Source: Nocardia sp. CY41 | GTDB taxonomy: Bacteria > Actinomycetota > Actinomycetes > Mycobacteriales > Mycobacteriaceae | Assembly (NCBI RefSeq): GCF_009829325.1 | Contig: NZ_VUOS01000034.1 | Span: forward strand, 1 to 64,000 | DNA length: 64,000 nt | Reading direction: 5' to 3' | In this document: in pieces, positions 40,803-49,998 of the stretch | Layout of the letters: each line of letters begins with the position of its first letter | Position numbering within the stretch: the stretch's first letter is position 1 | Position numbers and translations under genes: made by a program | The notes under the pieces: model-generated | The model's input: only the letters and a program-made list of their open reading frames with translations | Told to the model about the DNA's origin: nothing | The model's database searches: none

Positions 40803-43112
40803 GTGCACATCCCAGCGGTGCGACCACGCACTGTCCGCCCGGGTTCATCCCGGCGGAGATCGTTTCCAGCTCTCGATATCCGCTCCGCCGCCGCGCGCGC
40901 ATTCCGCGGTGATGTGCCGCACCGGTGGCCGCGTTCCGGATCAGGCGCTTGGCGGCGGCGGGTCATCTGGATCGCCCTCACCTTCTTCGCGCTGTTCGTC
41001 TTCCCCGGCTTCGTCGGTGCGCTGGCCACCGCCCAGGACGCGGCGGGCGCCACGTCGGGCACGTCCGGGATCGACGGGCTCAGCTGGATGAACATCCACG
41101 ACTCGTCGGGGATCGCGCTGTCGGACTACCGCTTCGCGACCGGCGACGAAAGCTTGTTCAAGCCGCGCGCCACCATCTTGTGGGCGGTCCTGGGCTTCGA
41201 ATTCATCGGCTACATAGCCATCGTGACGACGGCGATCTGGTTGATCGGTTACGCGTTGAGCTTCCGGTGGCTGGACATGTTCAGCTCGGCGCTGCACGGT
41301 GTCGCCGACGCGTTGACCGCACAGATCGCGACCCCGATCATGCTGGTCACCGCGGCGACCATCGGCGCGTTCTTCGTCGGATGGTTCATGGTCCGCGGCT
41401 ACCACGCGAAGGCCACCATGCAGGTGGTGACGATGGTGGGCGTGGCGTTGCTCGGCCCGCTGTTCCTGGCCGAGCCGTTGGCGGACGTGCTGTCCTCCCA
41501 CGGGTTGCTGGCCCAGGGCCGCGACCTCGGCATCTCGGTGGCAGCCGGCCTGAACGGGAACTCCCACCCGAATCCCACCCAGTTGGTGGCGACGATGCAG
41601 AGCGATCTGGCCGACAATTTCGCCCGGCAACCGCTGCAGGTCTGGAATTTCGGGCACACGGTGGACCAGCGGCCCGCCTGCCGGTCGGCGTGGTCGGCGG
41701 GCGTGGCGGCAGGTGACGACAACCGGGTGATCAACGGCTTGAAGTCGTGCGGAGACGCCGCCGCGCACGCGAAGGCGGAGAACCCTTCCATGGGGCAGGT
41801 CGCCACCGGGCTCATGCTGCTGACCTGCGGCGGCATCCTGCTGGCTTTCGCGATGTATCTCGGACTGAAGGTCATCAAGGCGGCACTGGACACGATCTAT
41901 CACGGGTTCATGTCGATATTCGGCTTCGCCGCGGGCGGATTCGTCTACGGCCCCACACAGACGTTCTTGGTGCGCAATGTCGTCGACAGTTTCGTCGCGG
42001 CGGCGCGAATGACGGCCTACACCATATTCCTCGGGGTGTATGTGCTGTTCATGGGCAACCTTTTCGCGCAGGCTCGCGGCCAGGTCATGGCGGTGATCAT
42101 CATCGCGGGCACGGTCGAGATCGTCGCCATATTCCAGCTCAAACGCCTCAGCAGCGGCCTCAGCCGCGGCAACGACTGGATCGCCAACCGATTCGGACTC
42201 GCGATCCAGGGCAGCGGCAAGTCCGCTGGCGGCAGCGGCACCGCTCTCGGCATGAGCGGTGGTGGCGGGAAGTCCGGGCCGGGGATGGGTTTGGTGAACA
42301 CGCTCACCACGCTGAACGCCATCAACGCCTCGCCGGTGACGGCTTGGCTCGCGGGCGGCCGGGTCAATCCGTTGAACCCGCTGGCCAGCACCCGAAGGAG
42401 AATCGAGCGCTCCACCAGGAGAATCCTGGCCAGTCGCGAAGAGGGATACATCGAGCACCAACTGTCCCGCACGAACTGGCGTGGCGTGGCGGTCGACGCG
42501 GCTACGGCGGTGGGCGGCATACACACCCAACTGGGTGTCACCCGCGCCCTGAAAGTACTGCGCGACAACAAAGTTCCCGATTCCCGGATCCATTCCGTGC
42601 TGCTCTCCTCCGGCGCCACCAACGAGCGGGTCACCAACGCGTTCACGGCGTACTCGGTCCAGGAATCGACGGCATCGCAGAATCCGTACAGCTTCGCACC
42701 GTTGCAGAAGGCGATCGCGGCGGCGTGGGCGGTCGACAACCACGTCGGCCACGAGGCGCACGAAGCCTTCGCCGCTCAGGCGGTCATCGCGGCGGACAGT
42801 TTCGTCCGGCACAGCAACGCGCCCGCGCCCGGGGCCGACATCGATCAAGCGTTCGTGCGGCGGGTCGAGCAGAACTGGCATTCGGACCGGGCGCTGCGCG
42901 CGGCGATCACACCGGACGAGTGGGACAACGCGGGCCGCGACACCCGATGGGCGATCGGTCACCGCGTCGCGACCATGCACCAGCAGGCGGCCCGGGATTA
43001 CTACGAGAATCCGAACGATATGACAAGAGAAGCACTGATGCGATCGGCCAGACGCGTCGCGAACCTCGATCACCTCGATCCCGAGGGTGGACTCGACCCC
43101 TGGAATCCGTAG
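40803..43112 (+). CDS. Orphan VirB6/TrbL-like polytopic membrane protein
   Basis: A 769-residue protein. About eight membrane helices lie in residues 50-470, for example WIALTFFALFVFPGFVGALA, AVLGFEFIGYIAIVTTAIWL, PIMLVTAATIGAFFVGWFMV, LMLLTCGGILLAFAMYLGLK and VMAVIIIAGTVEIVAIF. The C-terminal 280 residues are soluble and polar. The helix order, the periplasmic segment with paired Cys (PACRSAW ... LKSCGDAA) and the long cytoplasmic tail resemble TrbL/VirB6-type channel parts of actinobacterial conjugation elements. No other secretion gene is nearby. GTG 40803 has AAGGA 7 bases upstream. Confidence 0.6.
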   Translation: MHIPAVRPRTVRPGSSRRRSFPALDIRSAAARAFRGDVPHRWPRSGSGAWRRRVIWIALTFFALFVFPGFVGALATAQDAAGATSGTSGIDGLSWMNIHDSSGIALSDYRFATGDESLFKPRATILWAVLGFEFIGYIAIVTTAIWLIGYALSFRWLDMFSSALHGVADALTAQIATPIMLVTAATIGAFFVGWFMVRGYHAKATMQVVTMVGVALLGPLFLAEPLADVLSSHGLLAQGRDLGISVAAGLNGNSHPNPTQLVATMQSDLADNFARQPLQVWNFGHTVDQRPACRSAWSAGVAAGDDNRVINGLKSCGDAAAHAKAENPSMGQVATGLMLLTCGGILLAFAMYLGLKVIKAALDTIYHGFMSIFGFAAGGFVYGPTQTFLVRNVVDSFVAAARMTAYTIFLGVYVLFMGNLFAQARGQVMAVIIIAGTVEIVAIFQLKRLSSGLSRGNDWIANRFGLAIQGSGKSAGGSGTALGMSGGGGKSGPGMGLVNTLTTLNAINASPVTAWLAGGRVNPLNPLASTRRRIERSTRRILASREEGYIEHQLSRTNWRGVAVDAATAVGGIHTQLGVTRALKVLRDNKVPDSRIHSVLLSSGATNERVTNAFTAYSVQESTASQNPYSFAPLQKAIAAAWAVDNHVGHEAHEAFAAQAVIAADSFVRHSNAPAPGADIDQAFVRRVEQNWHSDRALRAAITPDEWDNAGRDTRWAIGHRVATMHQQAARDYYENPNDMTREALMRSARRVANLDHLDPEGGLDPWNP

Positions 43113-43130
43113 CGAACCGCATCCGCCGGT

Positions 43131-43170
43131 GACCGGGACGGCCCAGCCATGCCGCCGGGCCGCCCCGGTC
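43131..43170. terminator. Strong bidirectional terminator hairpin
   Basis: GACCGGGACGGCCC (43131-43144) pairs with GGGCCGCCCCGGTC (43157-43170) over 14 positions with one mismatch and a 12-base loop. It lies between the convergent TrbL-like and Ag85-like genes and overlaps the last bases of the latter. Confidence 0.7.
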
Positions 43171-44143
43171 AGACGCCCAGCGCGCCGGCGAACAGCGGCC
43201 AGGACTCGTGCACGTCGTCCTGCCAATACATCCAGGCGTGCGTGCCCGCGGGGCGGAGATTCGCCGTGAACGGGATGCCGAGAGCGCTCAACCGGTCCAC
43301 GAAGGCGCGGGTGCAGCCGTTGATCACCGTCTCCATGGCCCCGCCGACCAGCAGCCGATCCACCAGCCGGGCGGGATTGCCGTCGATGCTCGGATCCGTG
43401 AGCGCCTCGTGGGCTCCCGGCGCACCGGTGCCCGCCGAGATGTAGAGCGCCACACCGCGCAGCCGGTCGGCTTGCACCATGGGGTCGTTCGCCGCCCAGA
43501 GCGGGTCGCCCGGCGGACCCCACATATTGGCCGGGTCCGCGCCGAACACGCCCAGTTGCGCTCGCACCATCGCCTGACCCATCGGGTCGCTGGTGCGCGG
43601 GCACCCGCTGTAGGCGCCGACCGCCCGATACAGGCCCGGCGCGCTGATCGCGAGATTCAACGCGGAGGTCGCCGACATCGACAGGCCCGCCACGGCGTTG
43701 CGGCCGTTCATGCCGAATCTGGCCCCGAGCACCGGCGGCAGCTCCCTGGTCAGGAACGTGGTCCACTTGACGCGACCGAGCGCGGGATCGTCACGCAGCC
43801 AATCGGTGTAGTAGCTGGCGCGCCCGCTCAGCGGCACGATCACGTTGACCGGTTTGTCGGCGAAGAAGGCCGCGACGTCGGTGCGCCGCGTCCACGGCCC
43901 GCCGTCCTCGCCGCCGTCCACGGCGTTGAGCAGGTACAGCGCGGGAGCGCCCGCACCCGGATGCGACATCCACAGTGTGATGGGGCGGTCCATCGCCGCC
44001 GAGTGGACCACGACTTCGAACTCCCGCCCGCCCAGCGGGCGCACGTCGAGGATGCTCGCGCCGGGGTCGGCGGTGGTCGTGGCCGGGACGAAGGCGGCGC
44101 ACACCGCGAGAAGGGGAACCAGGCATCGCAGGAGCCGGTACAT
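43169..44143 (-). CDS. Antigen 85-type mycolyltransferase/esterase
   Basis: A 324-residue secreted alpha/beta hydrolase of the Ag85/MPT51 family. The signal peptide is MYRLLRCLVPLLAVCAAFVP. Motifs include APALYLLNAVDGGEDGGPW, PVNVIVPLSGRASYYTDW, the nucleophile region NAVAGLSMSATSALNLA and the His end GTHAWMYWQDDVHESW. These enzymes transfer mycolic acids onto trehalose and arabinogalactan in the outer envelope, which fits a mycolate-bearing host. ATG 44143 starts right at the signal peptide; GTG 44161 is an alternative. Confidence 0.9.
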   Translation of the reverse strand: MYRLLRCLVPLLAVCAAFVPATTTADPGASILDVRPLGGREFEVVVHSAAMDRPITLWMSHPGAGAPALYLLNAVDGGEDGGPWTRRTDVAAFFADKPVNVIVPLSGRASYYTDWLRDDPALGRVKWTTFLTRELPPVLGARFGMNGRNAVAGLSMSATSALNLAISAPGLYRAVGAYSGCPRTSDPMGQAMVRAQLGVFGADPANMWGPPGDPLWAANDPMVQADRLRGVALYISAGTGAPGAHEALTDPSIDGNPARLVDRLLVGGAMETVINGCTRAFVDRLSALGIPFTANLRPAGTHAWMYWQDDVHESWPLFAGALGV

Positions 44144-44571
44144 GGAACGAGTTTCTACCACGCCCTGCTCGGCGCTTCCGGCATTCGGCAGGCGTGTTCC
44201 CTATCGACATGAAATAGCTGGTCACCGACGATTCACAGCGACAGTGTCGAATCGTGCATACGAGGGCAATCAACCAGCTATCGATTCGGATGGGCCGGTG
44301 CGTCCGCAGATCCGGGCAACTCACCTCGGATGCTCGTCCGGGAGAGCCTGCACCTGCCGCCTATCTGCCGGTCACGCATCTGCGCGCGAAGCCCGAACCG
44401 AGCGGGCACCTGCACTCCGCAAGCCACGGCGACATGACCGTCTCCGAGGCACGACGGGCGGGGCGACGCTGCGATACGGGACGGAAGCGATGACGTGGAG
44501 GCGCGCCGGATATCCGAGCCCGGTGCGCCGAATCGCGGCCGACGACTCCGCGCACCTGCCGCGCATCCCGG
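44144..44571. other. Intergenic region with a structured element
   Basis: These 428 bases lie between the leftward epimerase and the Ag85-like gene, so they hold the Ag85-like promoter. The region contains a nested inverted repeat (listed separately) and no convincing gene. The part near 44200-44290 is less GC-rich than average. Confidence 0.45.
44215..44280. other. Nested inverted repeat, possible structured RNA or terminator
   Basis: An outer pair TAGCTGGT (44215-44222) / ACCAGCTA (44273-44280) encloses an inner pair ACGATTC (44228-44234) / GAATCGT (44249-44255). Together they could form a two-stem structure about 72-137 bases upstream of the Ag85-like start. It may be a 5' leader element, an operator or the terminator of the epimerase gene. 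Confidence 0.4.
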
Positions 44572-45483
44572 TCAGGCCGCGCGCACGACCTGCGCGAACA
44601 CCTCGTCCGGATCGGACGCCTTCAGACCGAAGGTGTCGCGGACCGCCGAGTCGTCGACTGTGAAAGGCGCGTGCGACATGTGGTAGGTCTCGAACAACTC
44701 GGCCCAGAAGGGATCGGTGAGGCCGAGCAACGTCAGCTCCCGCTCGCTCATGACCGCCAGCCGCGGCTCGGGCGCCCCGGCGGCCGCGGCGAACCGTCCT
44801 GCCAGCTCCCGCACGGTGGCGGTGATGACAGGGGCGTGCCAGGGGCGGCCCCACGAGCGCTCGTCGCGGGCGGCGACGACCGCTGCCGCCGCCGCGTCAC
44901 CGACCGCGGTGTACGCGTGCGGCAGGTCGAGTTCCTGCGGCAGCAGCGCCAACTGCCCGGACCATATCTTCGGCTGTGCGATGAGGGAGAACAGGGAGAT
45001 CGCGCCAGGCCCGATGAATTGCGAGGCCCTGACCTCGGTGACGCGCACTCGTCCCGCCCGGTGCGCTTCCTCGGCTTCTCGCCACATTCTCGCTCGCACA
45101 AGACCTTTCGGCCCGGTGGCGGCGAGCGGCGACTGCTCGGTGACCGGACCGTCGGCCGGACCGTAGCCGTACAGATTGCCCAGCATCACCAAGTTCGCGC
45201 CGGTCCGCTCGGCGACGGAGCGGATGGAACCGAATAGCGGCGGAATGGTCTCCGGCCAGGTGTGATACGCGGGCATGGCCATGTTGAACAAGGTTTCGGC
45301 ACCCTCGGCCACGGCGGTCAGCGCGGCCGTATCCAGCGCGTCCAGTGCGATTCGCTCGATGTTCGGGTGCTCGGGCCCCGCGCCACTGCGGCTCACCACG
45401 CGCACCCGGTCGCCGGACCCGGCGAGTAGCTCCGCGGTGGCCGAAGCGGTGGCGCCACGTCCGACGATGACCTGCGTAGGCAT
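44572..45483 (-). CDS. NAD(P)-dependent epimerase/dehydratase-like protein
   Basis: A 303-residue atypical extended SDR. It opens MPTQVIVGRGATASATAELL, where the nucleotide loop is GRGATAS, a departure from the usual GATGFVG. NLVMLGNLYGYGP replaces the catalytic Tyr-x3-Lys region with only the Tyr clearly present. RVTEVRASQFIGPGA and the C-terminal substrate part follow. The function is probably sugar nucleotide or small-molecule modification, or simple NAD(P) binding. GAGGAGA lies 8 bases upstream of ATG 45483. It is divergent from the GlxA-type regulator, which may control it. Confidence 0.82.
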   Translation of the reverse strand: MPTQVIVGRGATASATAELLAGSGDRVRVVSRSGAGPEHPNIERIALDALDTAALTAVAEGAETLFNMAMPAYHTWPETIPPLFGSIRSVAERTGANLVMLGNLYGYGPADGPVTEQSPLAATGPKGLVRARMWREAEEAHRAGRVRVTEVRASQFIGPGAISLFSLIAQPKIWSGQLALLPQELDLPHAYTAVGDAAAAAVVAARDERSWGRPWHAPVITATVRELAGRFAAAAGAPEPRLAVMSERELTLLGLTDPFWAELFETYHMSHAPFTVDDSAVRDTFGLKASDPDEVFAQVVRAA

Positions 45484-45624
45484 GCGATTTCTCCTCTGCG
45501 ACAACGAAATACAACGACCGGCGGGCACACTCCGCGCCATTCGCCGATCGCGTGCCATCGAGCCTGCCGTGGCGCGGCCGGGTAGGCTACTGGCCGGACT
45601 GCCAACTATCCCAAGGATCAGGCC

Positions 45625-46632
45625 ATGCATACTGTCGCCGTCGTCGCGGTTCCTCCGGTGAAAGCTTTCGACCTGGCCATGCCGGAAACGGTGCTCGGCG
45701 CGGCCATCGTGGACGGCGAACCCGGTTATCGCATCCTGGTGTGCACCGCCGTGCCCGGCGTCCTGCCCGCGGGGCTGGGCGGTTTCGATGTGGTCGTCTC
45801 CCGGGGACTCGACGCGATCGAGGAGGCGGACATCGTGATCGTGCCGAGCACCGGCAGCCGCGCCGACGCCGACGCCGCCACGCTGGCCGCCCTGCGTCGC
45901 GCGATGGCCGCGGGCAAGCGCGTCACCTCGATCTGCAGCGGGGCCTTCGTCCTGGCGCAGGCGGGTCTACTGGCCGGCCGCACCGCGACCACGCACTGGG
46001 GCCTGGCCGACGAACTGGCGGCCAACCATCCGGACGTATCGGTCCGCAGCGACGCGTTGTTCATCGAGGACGGCCCGATCACCACGGCTGCGGGCGCGGC
46101 GGCCGGAATAGACCTGTGCCTGCATCTGATTCGCGCCGACTACGGCGCGACGGTGGCGAACGCCGCGGCCCGCACCGCCGTCGTCACTCCGGTGCGGCCC
46201 GGCGGGCAGGCGCAGTTCGTGGACGCGCCCCTGCCCGCCGAGAACGGCATGACGCTCGCCGAGACCCGCGCCTGGGCGCTGCGACGACTGGACACACCGC
46301 TGTCGCTGGACGACCTGGCCGCCCACGCGCGCATCAGCGTTCGCACTCTGACCCGCCGCTTCCACGAGGAGACCGGGCTCAGCCCGCAGAAATGGCTGCT
46401 GCACCAACGCCTGCAACGCGCCAGGGAACTGCTGGAATCCACCACGCTGCCGATGGACCAGGTCGCCAGGCACAGCGGCATCGGCTCGGCGGAATCGTTG
46501 CGCCAGCACATGATCCGGCATGTCGGGGTGCCACCGAGCAGCTACCGCGCGTCGTTCACGCGTTCGCCCGCAGGCCCGGGCCGCGACGAAAGGGCGGTCG
46601 GCGCAGGAGGACCGACCACCGATCGCCGGTGA
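45625..46632 (+). CDS. GlxA family AraC-type transcriptional regulator
   Basis: A 335-residue regulator with an N-terminal DJ-1/PfpI-like domain (VVAVPPVKAFDLAMPETVLG, then SICSGAFVLAQAGLLAGR carrying the nucleophile-type Cys, and TTHWGLADELAANHP) and a C-terminal AraC HTH domain (TPLSLDDLAAHARISVRTLT, RRFHEETGLSPQKWL, VARHSGIGSAESLRQHM). GlxA-type regulators sense small nitrogenous or oxidised metabolites. It shares an upstream region of about 140 bases with the divergent epimerase-like gene, a common regulator-target layout. Confidence 0.92.
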   Translation: MHTVAVVAVPPVKAFDLAMPETVLGAAIVDGEPGYRILVCTAVPGVLPAGLGGFDVVVSRGLDAIEEADIVIVPSTGSRADADAATLAALRRAMAAGKRVTSICSGAFVLAQAGLLAGRTATTHWGLADELAANHPDVSVRSDALFIEDGPITTAAGAAAGIDLCLHLIRADYGATVANAAARTAVVTPVRPGGQAQFVDAPLPAENGMTLAETRAWALRRLDTPLSLDDLAAHARISVRTLTRRFHEETGLSPQKWLLHQRLQRARELLESTTLPMDQVARHSGIGSAESLRQHMIRHVGVPPSSYRASFTRSPAGPGRDERAVGAGGPTTDRR

Positions 46633-46668
46633 AGCAGCCGCCACGCCCGTGGGCAAGTCGAACGCGAA

Positions 46669-49548
46669 CTACGGACAGCGGGCTTGTGCGGGACGCGCAA
46701 CCCCCATCAGTGCGTTCCATTCGGCGTCGGTGAGATCGGTACCGGCGTGCTCGCAGGCGGTCCGAATCAGGCCGTCCGGTGAGATGTCGCGTTCGATCAA
46801 CGTTCCATCCGCGCCGCCGGAGAATGCGGGACCGGGATTGACCGTCACGAGGTACCGTCCGTCAGCGGACACGGCGACCGCAGATTCGACGTGCCAGACG
46901 GCATCCGGTTCCAGCTCTCCGAGATTCGTGCCGTCGGCGGCGAAGAGAGTCAATCGGCCTGTCGCGCCTTTCGCGACGACCACGGTCGCGTCCGCGGCGG
47001 CGGCGATCTGCGGGTTCGCGGTCCCATCGCCGCGGAAGACGATCGTCCGCTCACGAGTCGAGCCGGTCCGATCCCATAGCTCGATGCTGTCCTTGCGCTG
47101 GATCAGCAGATGCCGCCCGGCGAACTCGATTGCCTGCACGTCCTTGCCGTCGATGTCGTGCGTGATCTCCTGTCGCGACAAGTCGTAGACCGATATGTCG
47201 TCGGCATCGCGCATGACCAAGAATTCTCCGGCCGCATCGATCCGCGCTTCCGAGATATTGTCGGTGTCGACCGCACCGCCCAGCGGGATGAATTCCGTCT
47301 CGACACCACCGGTGGCCAGGTCGTGCAGGAACACCCTTCCTCTGTCGTCGAAAGACACGGCGGTTCCGGATGCGGACAACACGCCGGCCGCTCGGACGGT
47401 GTGCGAGGGTGGTGGCGACGACAGCACCGCCACCTCGAATGGCGTCTGCACCGACGGCCGGTGGGCAGAGACGCGACGGTCGTAGCCGGATACCGGATTC
47501 GCGGCGAGCACCAGCATGCCGCCGTCCGCGCGCCAGGAGAGAATTCCGGACAAGCCCGGTATGGAGAATTGACGGGACGAGTCCGGCCGGAGCTGCTGGA
47601 TGATCACGACGTCGCTGTTCAGCGCCGAACTTCCCGGGTCCTTGGCCTGGCCTGTGATGGCCGCGGTGCGTCCGTCCGGGGACAGGGACAAGCTGGGCGG
47701 ACAACGATTGCATCCCTTGACGATCGGCACCGGGACGGATTTCGCCAGCCGGTCGCGCTGCGCGAGATCCCACAGGGTGATCAGTCGCCCGGACGCCGAA
47801 ACCAGTTGTGTCTCAGAGGTCCCGAGGAAACGCAGTAGCTTCCGGCCGAAGTCGACAGCGGCACCGGTGATCAGGGGTGGCGGCTGTGGAGGTGTTATCT
47901 CGCCGGTCACGGGCGCAACGTATAACCCGGCGTCAGCGCTGGGTACCGCCGCCGTGCGCGCCGAGCGGCTGAGCACGGCGGGAGCCGACCGGCTGGGCAT
48001 GACGACACCTACATATCCGGGCTCCGGGCGGCCCGCGTCCGGCGTCGGACGCGGCCGGAGAACCGGCACCGGAATACCGGGCAAGACCGCGCACGTGAAC
48101 GACGACCCGTCGGCCGACAATTCTCCGACATCTTGGCCGGTGCCACAGGCGTTGTCGGTGTCGAGGGGGGAAAGATCTACGACGGCGCCGTCGCGCAGCG
48201 AGATCTGTCGCACGCTGCCGTTGGTGTCGAGGAGACGCAAGGTAGCGCCATCGGTGAACACCATGCTCGTCAGTGCCCGTTCGGTCGGATGTGACGCGAG
48301 AACCCGCCCAGCGGCGATATCGATGAGGTCGACCGCCCCTGGGGTGCCTGCCGCCGCCGTGGTATCGCGGCGATGAACCGCACCCACCTTCCCGGATTCG
48401 GATATGGCGACAAGATCGACCTTCGTCGCGTCGGGCACGTCGAGGTCCGGACGACCGGAGTTTCCACCCCACAATGCGATCGAGTCGCCGTCCGTGGCGA
48501 GGACGGTCCGGCCGTCCGCTGCGACGGCCAGTGACCGGATCTCACCGGGCAAACGCCCGACCGAAGTCGTCGCCGGATCACCGGGCGCCCAGGTCACGAC
48601 TTGCCCGTCGGCGAGCCCGGCAACGACGGCTCGACCGTCGGCGCTGCTCTGCAGAGCGGTGACGTCCGCGGGCGTCGCAACGTAACGAGCGACTTTCGAA
48701 CCGGCCAGATTCGCGCGGAGCAGAGCGGCATGGTGACGTGCGCTCGGGTCGAGACGGTACGCCGCGACGGCCAGAAGCAGGGCCGCGCGGACATCCGTGG
48801 CCATCCTCGTGTCCGAGACGGAAGCCATGAGCCGCGCCGTGGCGATCCTGGCTTCCTCCTCGGCGCGATTGCTCTGCACCAAGGCGATGAACGCTGCGAC
48901 CAGCGCGGCGACCAACAGCATGGCCAATGCGCCGACGGCGACATTCGCCACACGCAAGTTTCGCTTGGTCTGCTGATAGCCCTCGGATTTGACGTCGGCC
49001 TCGGAGACGCCGCGAATCACCGCGGCGATACCCACCGCGATGGCGTCGATGTCCGGCCGGGGCACGCCATCGTTGTCCTCGCGCCATTTGATCGTTTTGT
49101 ATACGGGTTCGGACGCGAAAACCCCGAACAGGCGAGGCGGTAGCGCGGTGGAGCGCGCGCGGTCCCAATCCCCGGCTCCCTCGTCCCAGACCAGGGACCC
49201 GGCACTGAGAACCAGCAGTATCGTCTCGGGAGACCGATGCGCCAGCCACCACTCGATTTCGCGGTCCACCCATATGGAGCCGGCCGCCTCGGGCGAAGCC
49301 ACCACGACGAGCCACTTCGAACGCGACAGGCCTGCGACGATCTTGTCCCGGAGTTCCGGCCCGATCGAGACACCGCTGTAGTCGAGGAAGATGCGCAGGT
49401 GCGGAAAGCGGTACCACGGCCGTGGCAGTTTTTCGATCGCGTTCTGGACCAGCGGAAGCACCGCCCGGTCCCGGTCGCCGCTGTAGGACAGGAACGCGCC
49501 GTACCCGGTGTCCGCACGTGTGGTACGACGCCTCGGCACCACACTCAC
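46669..49548 (-). CDS. TIR domain - transmembrane - beta-propeller protein
   Basis: A 959-residue protein. Residues 15-120 form a TIR domain: YGAFLSYSGDRD, LRIFLDYSGVSIGPEL, SKWLVVVASPEAAGS and IWVDREIEWWL, with Glu97 in the place of the NAD-cleaving Glu. Residues 201-224 are one membrane helix (ANVAVGALAMLLVAALVAAF), followed by a charged helix of the kind seen in Streptomyces signalling WD40 proteins. Residues about 270-915 are repeated blades (SADGRAVVAGLADGQVVTW, SPDGRTAAITG, SADGRYLVTV). The end AGTDLTDAEWNALMG is a shared tail of such proteins. GTG 49548 starts just before the TIR domain. A defence or NAD-signalling role is inferred. Confidence 0.85.
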   Translation of the reverse strand: MSVVPRRRTTRADTGYGAFLSYSGDRDRAVLPLVQNAIEKLPRPWYRFPHLRIFLDYSGVSIGPELRDKIVAGLSRSKWLVVVASPEAAGSIWVDREIEWWLAHRSPETILLVLSAGSLVWDEGAGDWDRARSTALPPRLFGVFASEPVYKTIKWREDNDGVPRPDIDAIAVGIAAVIRGVSEADVKSEGYQQTKRNLRVANVAVGALAMLLVAALVAAFIALVQSNRAEEEARIATARLMASVSDTRMATDVRAALLLAVAAYRLDPSARHHAALLRANLAGSKVARYVATPADVTALQSSADGRAVVAGLADGQVVTWAPGDPATTSVGRLPGEIRSLAVAADGRTVLATDGDSIALWGGNSGRPDLDVPDATKVDLVAISESGKVGAVHRRDTTAAAGTPGAVDLIDIAAGRVLASHPTERALTSMVFTDGATLRLLDTNGSVRQISLRDGAVVDLSPLDTDNACGTGQDVGELSADGSSFTCAVLPGIPVPVLRPRPTPDAGRPEPGYVGVVMPSRSAPAVLSRSARTAAVPSADAGLYVAPVTGEITPPQPPPLITGAAVDFGRKLLRFLGTSETQLVSASGRLITLWDLAQRDRLAKSVPVPIVKGCNRCPPSLSLSPDGRTAAITGQAKDPGSSALNSDVVIIQQLRPDSSRQFSIPGLSGILSWRADGGMLVLAANPVSGYDRRVSAHRPSVQTPFEVAVLSSPPPSHTVRAAGVLSASGTAVSFDDRGRVFLHDLATGGVETEFIPLGGAVDTDNISEARIDAAGEFLVMRDADDISVYDLSRQEITHDIDGKDVQAIEFAGRHLLIQRKDSIELWDRTGSTRERTIVFRGDGTANPQIAAAADATVVVAKGATGRLTLFAADGTNLGELEPDAVWHVESAVAVSADGRYLVTVNPGPAFSGGADGTLIERDISPDGLIRTACEHAGTDLTDAEWNALMGVARPAQARCP

Positions 49549-49998
49549 AATCGTGCCTCGCGTCCTACTGCGTTCGCGCCTGCCGTCGCGCCGCCGAGAT
49601 GTCGCAGAGCACGCCGATGAACACGAGAACTCGACCCGCCCGCACCCTCGCGACCTAACACCTCCCGCGTCGCCATACCCTTCGACGCGTCCGGTACCGA
49701 CGTTCCGAAGTTCATCGCCGCCCGCCATTGCGAACCGGCTTGCACACCTCCGACCGGCATCAGGCCCTCCTCGCCGACTGCCGAGGTTCCGGCACTCCGA
49801 TTCAACCATCGCGCCTGCGTTCCGTACCGGAAACAGAAGAATATGTCCCGCAAATGATTTCGGGTGTGACGACCACCGCGACACTTCCGGCGACACATCG
49901 GCGAATCTTCGCCGGGTCGGTCGGACGATCGCTGTGCGACTCGCCACTGTGACGACGGGTTTTCGTATACCGGACGGATTCATCGGTAGAAGTTGTCC
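49549..49998. other. Intergenic region between TIR gene and SDR gene
   Basis: These 450 bases contain the divergent promoters of the leftward TIR gene and the rightward oxidoreductase. The TIR frame stays open through it but the residues are low-complexity. The stretch near 49830-49980 is AT-richer. No RNA gene or clear operator was recognised. Confidence 0.4.
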
